Assembly: GCA_027924645.1 (NCBI GenBank)
Contig: BSBN01000252.1
Coordinates: forward strand, 4,030,001-4,094,000
Source of the DNA: Cunninghamia lanceolata
Lineage: Eukaryota > Streptophyta > Pinopsida > Cupressales > Cupressaceae
Direction of reading: 5' to 3'
Length of the DNA stretch: 64,000 bases
In this document: piece by piece, positions 24,769 through 34,324 of the stretch
Layout of the letters: each line of letters opens with the position of its first letter
Numbering within the stretch: position 1 is the first letter of the stretch
Translations under genes and position numbers: made by a program
The notes under the pieces: generated by a model
Told to the model about the DNA's origin: nothing
The model's input: only the letters and a program-made list of their open reading frames with translations
Databases searched by the model: none

Positions 24769-24986
24769 CGCTAAATCCGGCGTTAATCCTGGCACAAAAT
24801 ATCAGTGCTAAACCCGGTGCTAAATCTGGCACTAAATTCGACGTTACAATTGGCGCTAAACCAGGCTCAATAGTGAGATGCAATTGGGCGTCAAGTTTTG
24901 CACCGGCAAAAGTGTCCAATTCATGGACTCAAATGCACTAAATTCTGGTGCTATTTTAGGTGCTAATTGCCTATTTTGTTGTAGTG
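24769..24986 (-). repeat. CACTA right subterminal repeats and terminal inverted repeat
   Basis: Repeated motifs of the form (G)GCGCTAAAT, GGTGCTAAAT and GGCACTAAAT occur about every 12-20 bp, ending in the terminus TTTTGTTGTAGTG (24974-24986). In CACTA elements such subterminal motifs are transposase binding sites. Confidence 0.75.
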
Positions 24987-25200
24987 TTATGAGATGATCT
25001 TTTTGTCTAATATAATTGATATTCATTAGCTTGTGCACCAAAATATTCAAATTGAGCGGCTAGGTTTGTGTATTTAAAGACAAGCACTAAGACATTAGTA
25101 AATCATACATTGATGTTAAAAGACTCATCGAAAAACATTATCAAGTAGTGACATAAGGCTTGCATAATCATTAATAGATACTACAACATTTAGGCATACT

Positions 25201-25205
25201 TCATT
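25201..25205 (+). repeat. Target-site duplication TTCAT, left copy
   Basis: TTCAT immediately precedes the LTR start TGTAATG at 25206 and is repeated at 28451-28455 right after the opposite LTR ending ACATTACA. Confidence 0.9.
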
Positions 25206-25898
25206 GTAATGCCTCATATGGAAAATTTTCATATATATCAAACCTTAAGCACACAATTATGATAATTTTTACATAATTAATAAATAAATAATTAATAGTT
25301 ATTGCTTATTGATGAAATCAATTTAGAAATTTTAGTTAATATGTTTGATTCTTTATTAGATATTATATTTATAATTCTGCTAAGAGTATTCAAACTTATA
25401 TTCGACAATGGATAATAAGTTAACTTTAAATCTGTAGCAAATTATAATTAATTGGAATGTCTTTGAAAGGTCTCAAAACTTTACACTAGTTATCAACAAC
25501 AATTCTAACTATCTAACACATTAAACTTCCATGTAATCTCTAGCTGAGATTGTCCCAAATCTGAATCAGGGGTTTTTGTCCTCTAATTTAGTAATAGAAT
25601 TTAGAGGGATTCCATCCTCTAATTATAGACCTTAAAGGATTTTTTCCTTAGGTCAAATTGAACTGCAATTCCATGCTCCAAAGAATTAATAATCAATTAA
25701 TAAAAGATGTATTCGGTAATTGATGGTTCATTCTCCTTGCTTGGTCTTCCTTATATATCTTTTTCGTTCAATAGACATAACTTTTCACATGCCCCTTGAT
25801 CTTTATTAAAACTTAAACTTTAATTTTAATTTTAGTTTATTATTAATTTACGGGCTTCTTTGAAGAAATTGTAGGGACTTTAAGGAGGGGGCATTATA
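25206..25898 (-). repeat. 3' LTR of the non-autonomous element
   Basis: Begins TGTAATGCC and ends GGGCATTATA (the usual CATTACA end carries one change). It is aligned over its length with 27761-28450. A TATA-like TATATAAGG on the minus strand lies at about 25749-25758. Confidence 0.9.
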
Positions 25899-25911
25899 GT
25901 CTGCCCTTCCC
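25899..25911 (-). promoter_or_regulatory. Polypurine tract (minus)
   Basis: On the minus strand GGGAAGGGCAGAC directly precedes the 3' LTR. A similar tract (GGAAGGGAGGAT) precedes the LTR at 43000. Confidence 0.75.
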
Positions 25912-26034
25912 AAGATTGCTTATCCTCAAGCAATCACAATCTAGGATACTCTTGAAGTTACTAGGATCCCAAATCTACCTTGGAGATTTGTAATTCCTAA
26001 ACATTGATCCTCCTTGTGATGTAATTAGCTTCTA

Positions 26035-26313
26035 CTATGATACTTTGATACAATTAGAAAATGAAAACTCTGCACCAAGTGACGCTTCTTTAATTATCTT
26101 GGTTATGTTCAACTCTATACTATAGTGATGTCCATAAGGAGTTGTTGTTACTATACTTGCCTCAACCAAACTGCCAATATAGTCCTTTAATGTCACACAG
26201 TTGATATCATCCTCTGAAGTACGATGACAATTTATTGTCTGGTATTCTTTTGGCTTGTGTGCTTGTATTTCCCAATAAATCTCAACAAAAAACCAAGTGT
26301 TGGAAACTATCAA
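26035..26313 (-). CDS. Unrecognised ORF 3 of the non-autonomous element
   Basis: 92 codons starting MIVSNTWFFVEIYWEI and ending CIKVS, nearest to the 3' LTR. No family motif seen. It lies in a different frame from the preceding ORF and begins just before that ORF's stop, so it may be the continuation of one protein broken by a frameshift. No membrane segment or zinc ligand pattern is evident. Confidence 0.4.
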   Translation of the reverse strand: MIVSNTWFFVEIYWEIQAHKPKEYQTINCHRTSEDDINCVTLKDYIGSLVEASIVTTTPYGHHYSIELNITKIIKEASLGAEFSFSNCIKVS

Positions 26314-26720
26314 GGTTCGTAATTTAAGATAAGTTTTATCTCATCCTTAGAAATAAGAAACAAAAAGACATCTTGCAATAACATAGTTTGAAACCAAGTA
26401 AAGGAAGCATCGAACCAAAGATCAATTTCCTTTTTGGCATCAACTATATTTGTAAAGAACTGATTTGGTTGGCCCAACCTTTGCACAGTTTCATGGATAT
26501 CTCTTTGAATCAAAGCAAGAAAGTGAGCTTTCCATATATTAGGATGAGGATTAGAGGCATGACACACATCCATGACCTTAAATGCAATATTCTTTTTTGA
26601 AATTTTATATCTTTTTGGTCCATTTTCAAGGTTCTCATATTCTATAACTGATCTAGTCAGAGAGTTTCCAAAAATATCACAAAATTCTTCTCTCATTTCA
26701 TTGGTTAACTCAGGATCCAT
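26310..26720 (-). CDS. Unrecognised ORF 2 of the non-autonomous element
   Basis: 136 codons, MDPELTNEMREEFCDIFGNS at the start, then a basic patch (ENGPKRYKISKKN), VCHASNPHPNIWKAHFLALI, and an amphipathic aromatic tail. The composition looks protein-like with balanced charges, unlike a chance ORF in AT-rich DNA. It overlaps the previous ORF by 16 bp in another frame, consistent with a single-base indel in one longer gene. I do not recognise a domain; it could be a diverged gag or a captured host gene. Confidence 0.5.
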   Translation of the reverse strand: MDPELTNEMREEFCDIFGNSLTRSVIEYENLENGPKRYKISKKNIAFKVMDVCHASNPHPNIWKAHFLALIQRDIHETVQRLGQPNQFFTNIVDAKKEIDLWFDASFTWFQTMLLQDVFLFLISKDEIKLILNYEP

Positions 26721-27079
26721 GGGGTGATCATCATAAAATAATTGCTTGTTCTAGTAATCTCATTTGTTGTATTCTTAAATTCTAAAAATTGCTTCATAAA
26801 ATGATCACCATGAGTTTTAGAAGTAGAACCGTCCTTTCCACTAGCTAAAGTATGGACATCCTCACCTCCATCAAATTTAAAATTTATACTAAACTCAAAC
26901 AAAGATTTGTTTATTGGGCTATAAATATTTGTATGAATATTGAATTGTATGAGAAAATTTGATTCAGTTTCCCTGCTACTATCATCCTTGCATTCTGTGA
27001 ACAGGCTTGTGAGATTATAGTCATCATCAAATCTATCAAATATGCTTCTTGTAATATGAATGGACTCCTCTATTATCAC
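26705..27079 (-). CDS. Unrecognised ORF 1 of the non-autonomous element
   Basis: 124 codons, MIIEESIHITRSIFDRFDDD at the start, with an acidic and polar middle and a possible helical segment GDHFMKQFLEFKN. It precedes ORF 2 with a 16-bp overlap. Upstream, in the leader, a further reading frame begins at about 27665 (MEDRERKSPLGIVLLDKFEK) and runs with helical heptad-like spacing to a stop near 27520. Together these suggest one original protein of about 500 residues, now broken. Confidence 0.45.
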   Translation of the reverse strand: MIIEESIHITRSIFDRFDDDYNLTSLFTECKDDSSRETESNFLIQFNIHTNIYSPINKSLFEFSINFKFDGGEDVHTLASGKDGSTSKTHGDHFMKQFLEFKNTTNEITRTSNYFMMITPWILS

Positions 27080-27747
27080 TTGTTTGGGACCAACACTAGA
27101 TTCAATAACTAAAAAAATTGGTGGACTATATCAGCCTCTGTATTAATACTACATTGCACACTAAAAGTGCCAACCTAAATATGACAATTTAGGATGCCAT
27201 CTCTTAAGCAAGAAGGATCAACCTCACAACATTTATTCATATCAAGTTCATTAATTTCATTCCCTGATCTGCAATTAGCACCTTGATCATCTTCCCAACC
27301 AACAAATTATTTTGTTTGACCATTAATATTGACTTTAGAAGCCATTTCAGAGTAATTTGAATCCAAATTTGATTCTTGTTCGTTTATTACATTAGTTGGG
27401 TGATGCAAATTTTGAATCTGGTTTCTTTTGACGACCCTTGGTTCAAACTTTTGTTCTTCTCTACAAATGAAAGTGGGGCATAGAGGTCTATCATCAAATC
27501 CAACAAATGTTCATTGTGTGCTATTGATTTGATTTTTAGGAGCATTCATAGTATTCTGCTTTATGTGGAGCATTTGACTCAACATGTCTATCATTGAATC
27601 AATCTTCTTTTCAAACTTATCTAAAAGAACTATCCCCAAAGGACTTTTTCTCTCTCTATCTTCCATATTCACTTGTTTTGTCACTTATAGGGAATGAGTT
27701 TTCTGTAGCATAGGGTTAACTTCTCTTTCACAAGATGACAAGATCTA

Positions 27748-27759
27748 GCTCTGATACCA
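27748..27759 (-). promoter_or_regulatory. Primer binding site (tRNA-iMet), minus
   Basis: GCTCTGATACCA on the plus strand is the reverse complement of TGGTATCAGAGC. One base separates it from the 5' LTR at 27761. Confidence 0.9.
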
Positions 27760-27760
27760 T

Positions 27761-28450
27761 TATAATGTCCTGTTTGGAAAATTTCATATATATCAAACCC
27801 CAAGTACACAATTATGATAATTTCTGCATAATTAATAAATAAACAATTAATGTTTATTACTTATTGATGAAATCAATTTAGAAATTTCAATTAATATGTT
27901 TGCTTCTTTATTAGATATTATATTTAGAATTTTGCTTAGAGAATTCAAATTTATCTTCAGTAGTGACTAATAAGTTAACTTTAAATTTGTAGTGAATTAC
28001 AATTAATTAGAATGTCTTTGAAAGGTCTCAAAATTGTACACTAGTTATTGACAACAATTCTAATTGTCTAACACATGAAACTTTCATGCAATCTCTGGGT
28101 GAGATAGCTCTAGATTTGAATTAGGGGTTTTCATCCTCTAATTCAGTAATGGAATTCAGAGGGGTTCTGTCCTCTAACTCCATATCTTAAGGGGTTTCAT
28201 CCTTAGGTTAGATTGAACCGTAGTTCCATGCTCTTAAGGAGTAATAATTAAATAATAAAAGATGTATTTGATAATTGATGGTTCCTTCTCCTTGCTTGGT
28301 CTTCCTTATATACCTTTTTCCTTCAATGGACATAACTTTCACATGTCCCTTGACCTTTATTAAAACTTAAACTTTAATTTTAATTTTATTTTATTATTAA
28401 TTTACCATTCTTTAAAGAAATCGTAGGGACTTTAAGGAGGGGACATTACA
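27761..28450 (-). repeat. 5' LTR of the non-autonomous element
   Basis: Runs from TATAATGTCC to GGGGACATTACA. On the minus strand it starts TGTAATGTCCCC, and a TATA-like TATATAAG lies at about 28304-28312. TTCAT at 28451-28455 is the right target copy. Confidence 0.9.
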
Positions 28451-28455
28451 TTCAT

Positions 28456-30116
28456 TGTCTCAATCTTGTAAAATTAGCAATAGAGTTTGACTTAGAGGAA
28501 AGGAAATTTCATACTTCAATTCTCTTATAACAAATCCCTAAAGGCGATTCTAAGTGCCATATTTTGTTTACTAAGTAGTTATACACAAAAGCGAACAAGT
28601 TTTGAGATTTGTAGGCACAAAAAATATGATCACACAAGTTGGACACAATTGTAACATATAGACATGATTTCATCTAAAATATTAGAAATTGAGAGATCAA
28701 TTAGTTTCAACAATCATAACAACAAAAATGTAATATAGATTTGAGTCCACAAATTCTCTCATAACTCATCAAAAGAACAAAAACACATTGAAATAACTAA
28801 ATATCCTTTATTCTTTGCATTTTCCATTTTAACATTTATCATTTACATATTTTAATCTCAACTATTCAATTATTCTATATATATATATACATCAAAATAC
28901 CAAATCATAATTTTTCATCCTTATGGCGAATCATGGAGTGTAATAAATCGAGCACGGTTTCTAAATCAAGTATCAATTGGTATCTGAACGGGTTTCAAAA
29001 TTGGACAGACACAGGATTTTGCGGGTAAACTTTTCTGCCCTTGTGCTTGGACTATTACTTGTCCATGCACAGAGAATTTTCTCTGTCTCATGAGCCGGCC
29101 AATTTGAGCTGGGTTTCTGCCTTAATTTTTGGTACATAGAAGAATTGATGATTGTATAGTCCATTTTCGATGTTATTTGACTTGTTAAATATTTCTTACA
29201 GCAGACTTGTCCCCATTCCACACATGAAAGAAAAACAAAACTGCAGCAACACGAATTTTGAAAAAAAAAAAAAGGAGCTGCTTTCATTTTATATATTTAC
29301 AAAAAAATCAATTAATGGGTTTTTTTTAGCACAGGGCCCCCGTCCTCTAAAATTCATCAGCCCAAAACTATAGCTATAGTAGTTCTAACTGTTTACAACT
29401 AACTATTGCTTTGCTCAATGGTTTCATGTTTATAGTGCTGCTTATTCACCTGCCACATAAAATTTATAGGTAAAACTTGGAGTTCAAATTAAGGTTGGAC
29501 GGGCAGGGGGCCTGACTCCATTGGTCAAAGCATCCTGTTGCAGGCAAGAGGTAAAAAAAAAAAAAGTTTGCAAGTTTTAGAGAAAACATTTGCAGGGAAA
29601 ATGTAATCTTCATTCACAGGACCAATCAAATCTAAAAATTATAAGCCATGGCTGCATGATTTTAGCTCCTGCCCTTTATCCGCATCTGATTTCTCCATCG
29701 GAAGCTGTAGCTTCTCCTAAAAATTCTTCTCCAAAATATACATTGCAACATTTGAATAATAGATACGAGACCATGGGTGCCTTAGAAAGAGAAGCAGTAG
29801 CTTCCGGCATGGGACCACATTTCTATTGCATTCAATTATTTTGATGGAACTTCATATCCTGTTCCAAAGCTCTTATGGAAAGTAGGTCTGCTTTGCATGC
29901 AAACAATTTATTCATAGTGTAGGAGTGTGTGTTAGCTTTTTAATATTTTTTATGCAATAGTTTTGTAAACATGATAAACAAGTTCTCTTGGCACTCAGTT
30001 TTGGATAATTAAGTATTTTTTTAATTAGATATAATATCAGGGTTCTATTAAGGAGCCTCGTCCCTTTATATAATCTTTCACCTACTATAACCAAAAATGC
30101 TGCATGCCAGAGATAC
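28456..30116. other. Intergenic, no gene recognised
   Basis: AT-rich DNA with short chance ORFs on both strands, a small TA run (about 28877-28892), and two A-tracts (about 29260-29273 and 29550-29564). No splice-supported or homologous frame was found. Confidence 0.5.
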
Positions 30117-30119
30117 GCT

Positions 30120-31000
30120 AGCTACAACCAACGCTGTATACAACCCACAACACAGACCGAGCTAAACATCTAACCAGAAACTGAACAACTAGACAAAGCA
30201 AGCAACATGAACAACCCAAAAATGGGCATAGCTGTGCAAAAGAGAACAATACACAGGCGATATAACATATACTATCAAAAGCCAGACTTTGGAGTTTGAA
30301 CACACAGACCCATTGCCTAATTATGACATTTCAGACATCCCCACCTATTGAGACTAGTCCTTGATGGAGGCAATTTCCATCTTTCTTGTGCATGAGAATG
30401 AACGCCAGTGCTGGACACATTGATTGGCTCCATAGGCAGCATTTCAGGACCTTGCACAGCATCCAGACCATGATATTTAATACCTTTTAGCAGCTCTACA
30501 TGACACAATGCTCGAATGATCCTTTCATCCTCCAGAATCAGCTGAGTGTAGCTACATGCTACTTCAAAAACCTCATTGTGGTGTGAAACCGCCAAATTTT
30601 GTGACACGAGGTTTAAATCTTTGCAACAAGTGTCCAAAGATCTCCTATGCTCCATTAGGGCCAAAACGCGAGCATTTAGGAGCCTGGTATCCACCACTTA
30701 AGACACATCATTCCTTGCCTCTCACCATGCTCTTCCATGATGAGACCACATCATATCCTCTGCCACCTCATCATCGTCCCTTCTTGTGTTAATAAGAAGC
30801 TCCTCTAGACAAGTACTAATCTCATTGTTTTCCACTGCCCCTTTCAGCTTTCGTTGAAAATCCGCCATTATTGAACCCCTCAACCTCACACTACCGTTGA
30901 CACTAATCCCATTAGGACCCAACATTGCCTTTATCAACCTTGAGAGACTTTGGAGATGAGCAGTTATATATTATTGTAAGTCTGTGGTTTGACACTTACC
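30120..31000 (-). pseudogene. Unrecognised C-terminal or 3' part of the RNase H-bearing retroelement
   Basis: On the minus strand, 30937-30722 (MIKAMLGPNGISVNGSVRLR...) and 30697-30317 (MVDTRLLNARVLALMEHRRS...SLNRWGCLKCHN) form two open frames that could be one protein split by a frameshift near 30710. They have balanced composition and His/Cys-containing stretches but no motif I know. They lie downstream, in transcription sense, of the RNase H relic, and are followed by a pyrimidine-rich stretch (30300-30120) resembling a LINE 3' untranslated region. Confidence 0.4.
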
Positions 31001-31204
31001 CATGCTTGAGCGGATCCCTGGTACACCCCCTCCCCAATCATTCCACAAGCAAATAAAACACCTAAACTATTACACAACACTACCATCCATTTAACTTGCA
31101 TCTTGCTAACCGCACGTACAAATCGCCTATCTAAGCTACAATTAATGATTTCCTTGATATGCTTCAGCGGTCTTATCACCTCTATGAACAATTTACCACC
31201 TAGC

Positions 31205-31608
31205 CACCTTCAAATCATATAAATGCCATGCCTTCCTCCACTCCTCTTATCATCACAGGCACAATCATGTTTTAGCATATTAACTAAATTATCCCAATCA
31301 TTTGCATTGTTACTTTCTATAGATGAGAAATTATTTTGAAGCACTCCTTGTTTGGCTAGGTAATCTGCAACCATGTTTTTTTCTCTAAAGCAATGCTTAA
31401 TAGACACCTAATCAAATTTCTCTATCCACCTCAATATCTCATCTAGGATCCCTCTTAGTTTCAAGTTAGAACAATATTTCTTTTGTACTGCTTGCACTAC
31501 CATTTTGGAGTTTCCTTCTATCTCTATTCTTCTAAATTCCAGCACATATGCAGCTTTTATTCCTGCTAATAGAGCTTCTAGTTCTGCTTCATTATTGGTT
31601 TGCTACCC
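31205..31608 (-). pseudogene. RNase H domain relic (RVT_3 type, probably LINE)
   Basis: The minus-strand reading gives TNNEAELEALLAGIKAAYVL, then RRIEIEGNSKMVVQAV, a stop, and SIKHCFREKNMVADYLAKQG. This is the order of the RNase H fold used by plant LINEs and some Gypsy elements: acidic residue in NNEAE, DS (here N-S) in the second strand, and D in the final VADYLA. The second catalytic Asp is replaced by Asn and one stop interrupts the frame. Everything upstream (RT) is missing: the match stops abruptly at about 31608. Confidence 0.75.
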
Positions 31609-34324
31609 TAGATGTTTAGACCTTGTTGGTCTGGCTTTCAATATTTGTTATTCTTGTATGCAGGAATGCTCTAATGCCTTTTGTTAATCTTGATATGTGT
31701 AATAAATCTATCATGAGTTGATTAATCGTTTCTAAGTGGTTAGGATTTCTATCTTTGGTGTTAGGATTGTGCTTGTATGCTTACATCACTTGTGAAAGCT
31801 AGTTGTGATTATGTTTGTTTGGTTCATCTATGTTGAGGGCTTGTCTTGGTTTGTCTTGATGTTGTCCTTGTTCTAATGGTGGCCAATCAAGGCCCCATTG
31901 CATTGTTCTTATCCTCTGCTATGATATGCTTGTGTCCATGCTCTTAGGGTTATTTCTTATGTGTTTCCATGGCCTTCATGGCTTGCCTTTGTGTTCTAGG
32001 GGTTCTCTATATGCCTAGTTATGTTCCTTCTTGTCTTTGGTTCAAATTGCATCATTGTACTCATGGGGGCCTGCAAGGAAGTCCTTTAACCCTAGCTCCC
32101 CATTATTCTATGCTTGCCATACTTAATATTTATGTCGCGCCATAGTTCATATTGCAATGTCCGCCTAAAACCTGTTGCACTTTATGTTATAATCTTTTGT
32201 TGACCCCCTATAGCTTGTTCACTATTAACTAACAACACATGCGTTAATTGTTTAATGCTATTGCTATTGGTTGTGCTTGTCTAGTGCACAATGGACGACC
32301 AACTTGGTTACTCATCAAAGTTTGGACGCCAAGCCCTTGGTCTCACCCTTGGTTCCCCCTCGCTCATTGCATACCACTAACTGCTCTTTGCATTGTTCAC
32401 TTGGGCGCCACAGACACTCCACATTGGTAGCGCACAATGGGCAATCTTCTTTTGTGTAGCCTTTCTTTGCCCACTGTGCGCTGATCGTTAGATCTTCCCC
32501 CCTTACTCATGTCGATTGTTTGATCCCATGCATCATGCTCGATCTTTACCCCTGCTTACTGTGCTCGGTCATTCCACTTGGCTTGTTTGTGGTGGTGCTT
32601 TTCATAATTGTGGTGGCTTTCAATAGGTCCATATGGACTTCTAGTGACAACTTGGCTATGGGTGATATGAGGGCCTACCCATTGATGCCATGTGTCCACA
32701 TGTCTAGTCAGTGCCGGGCCCCTAATGTTTCTTGCCGTAGGTGCTTTGTTTTTCCATTGTAGTTTATGCAATTTGGTAGTGATTCTCTGCTTGCCATATG
32801 CCGCCTTTAGTGGTGGCTGACCCATGTTTCATTGATATGGCTTTAACTTTGAGGGATGGCGGCTTATAGGCATGTGCCATGTGGCATGTTGGTAGGCCTT
32901 TGTGCTTATATGAGGAGGCGAAGACTTTTCAATGCAAACTTACGTATTCTGTGGCAATGTGGTATTTCTCGCTTGGTAGCACATAGAAGGGTCCCATCAA
33001 CTAACTAATCTAGTGAGCACTTTCGGTTGAGCACTATGCATTGACTATTCGATCAAATGGCCCCGCCATGCCCATCGTTGATCTCTTCTAACTGTTCAAA
33101 AGGTTTAATGACTGTGCCCAAAGACCTTAATCACCACTATGCATGCCATTGTCTAGGGTTTTTTTTCCTGTAACGGAGTATGATAGCTTTGATGATAGTA
33201 CACATAGGTAGTTGAGAGTGATTGTGGTATGGTAATGCCTTATGTATCTCTAGGAGGCCATTTGTTGTCTTAATGGTGGTGGTTGTACCCTACATGTGCA
33301 GTATGAACCATGCCTATTTTAGGGTTTTTCTTCTAGTTTCAGGCTGTGATAGAGATATGATGGTTGTCAGTACATATATTTGGTCTTGAATGGCATTCTT
33401 GAGCTTGCTGGTGACCTATAGAGCTATGATTGATGATGCAAGTACTCTAGAGGCTATATGCAGGGACAATACAAGGGATTCTTCACTATACTTGTAATCT
33501 CATTCAGGTGGTTGCTGCATTTATTTCCTGAAAATGAGTTGGGCATGGCTTAAGGTGATATATGCACAATGTACAAAAGTGTTCTATGTTGTTGCAGACC
33601 TACTTTTTCTTCATTTGCATTAATGTAAAAATTGCCTGCCTTGCCCTATGGTACAGGTGATTTATCCAATGTGGATTTTCTTCCTATGATGGTCCAAATT
33701 ATTAAAGGCATACAATAATGTGTTGAGTGAGTAGGGGCTTATGCTGAAGTGACTTGCGGTAGATGTATGTCCACATCATTGGTGCTGAAATGATGGAACT
33801 AGATGCTATATGTTGACAAGAAATTGTAGACCGAGATATGTGATTGTTCTATGTTATGTTATAGTTTACCCTAGTGTGATGGATAAGGAAGAGAATCGGA
33901 ACATGTGTGGTAGATCACAGAATAATGTGGTGGGTTACAAAATACACAAAGTAAAATAAACATAGATTGACACACCATTCATGCATAACAACTCCATATA
34001 CTTATATATTCATCATATCATAATACATTATCAAATATCTATTACGTCCCTGCTTCACTCTGGCATCACATCTCTCACTGCTCATATATCTCTCTTCTAT
34101 GCTCACATATCATATCTTACTTATCACTATATGCTTCTTTCCTATCTATTACATATCCTTATGCGGTACATATATATTCTTCATTACATATAGGGACGTG
34201 TCCCTATTCACATTCCTTCATAGTTATGTGTCTTTGAATTTGCTGCAAGTCATCTGTATGTGCTACATTGTTGTTCTCTTGATATGCGGTAACTCTGATT
34301 GTCTTTTTGCTTCACAAGGATGTG
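31609..34324. other. Intergenic repeat-like DNA, no gene recognised
   Basis: 2.7 kb with higher GC around 32240-32900 than its surroundings, but no long ORF and no recognised protein motif on either strand. It might be the remnant of an LTR or untranslated retroelement sequence. Its right end is interrupted by the solo LTR at 34330. Confidence 0.45.

Larger units (their letters stand above)
17950..24986 (+). mobile_element. CACTA (En/Spm-type) DNA transposon, left end eroded
   Basis: The right end is TTTTGTTGTAGTG at 24974-24986, the inverse of CACTACAACAAAA, a typical CACTA terminal repeat; a 3-bp target copy would be TTA. Subterminal GCGCTAAAT and GGTGCTAAAT motifs cluster at 24765-24970, and related motifs (GGTGCTAAATTAGGCGC, GGCACCAG, AACGCC) at 17950-18070 mark the left flank. 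No CACTA terminus was found there, so the left tip seems lost. Inside are plant En/Spm-family transposase exons, a PPR pseudogene, an acidic exon and minisatellites. Confidence 0.65.
25206..28450 (-). mobile_element. Complete non-autonomous LTR retrotransposon (3.2 kb), minus orientation
   Basis: Two LTRs of about 690 bp (25206-25898 and 27761-28450) enclose 1.86 kb. TTCAT target copies flank it. The primer site for tRNA-iMet lies at 27748-27759 and the polypurine tract at 25899-25911, both read on the minus strand, so the right LTR is the 5' one. No RT, integrase, RNase H or zinc-knuckle motif is visible inside. The interior has three consecutive ORFs in different frames that I do not recognise. 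It therefore depended on another element's enzymes. The two LTRs differ at several per cent of positions by eye, so it is not recent. Confidence 0.85.

Noticed and set aside
24048..24811. Several long ORFs on both strands resembling helical EAKL or FAS repeat proteins
   Set aside because: A stop-free 12-bp tandem repeat leaves many frames open; there is no independent sign of coding.
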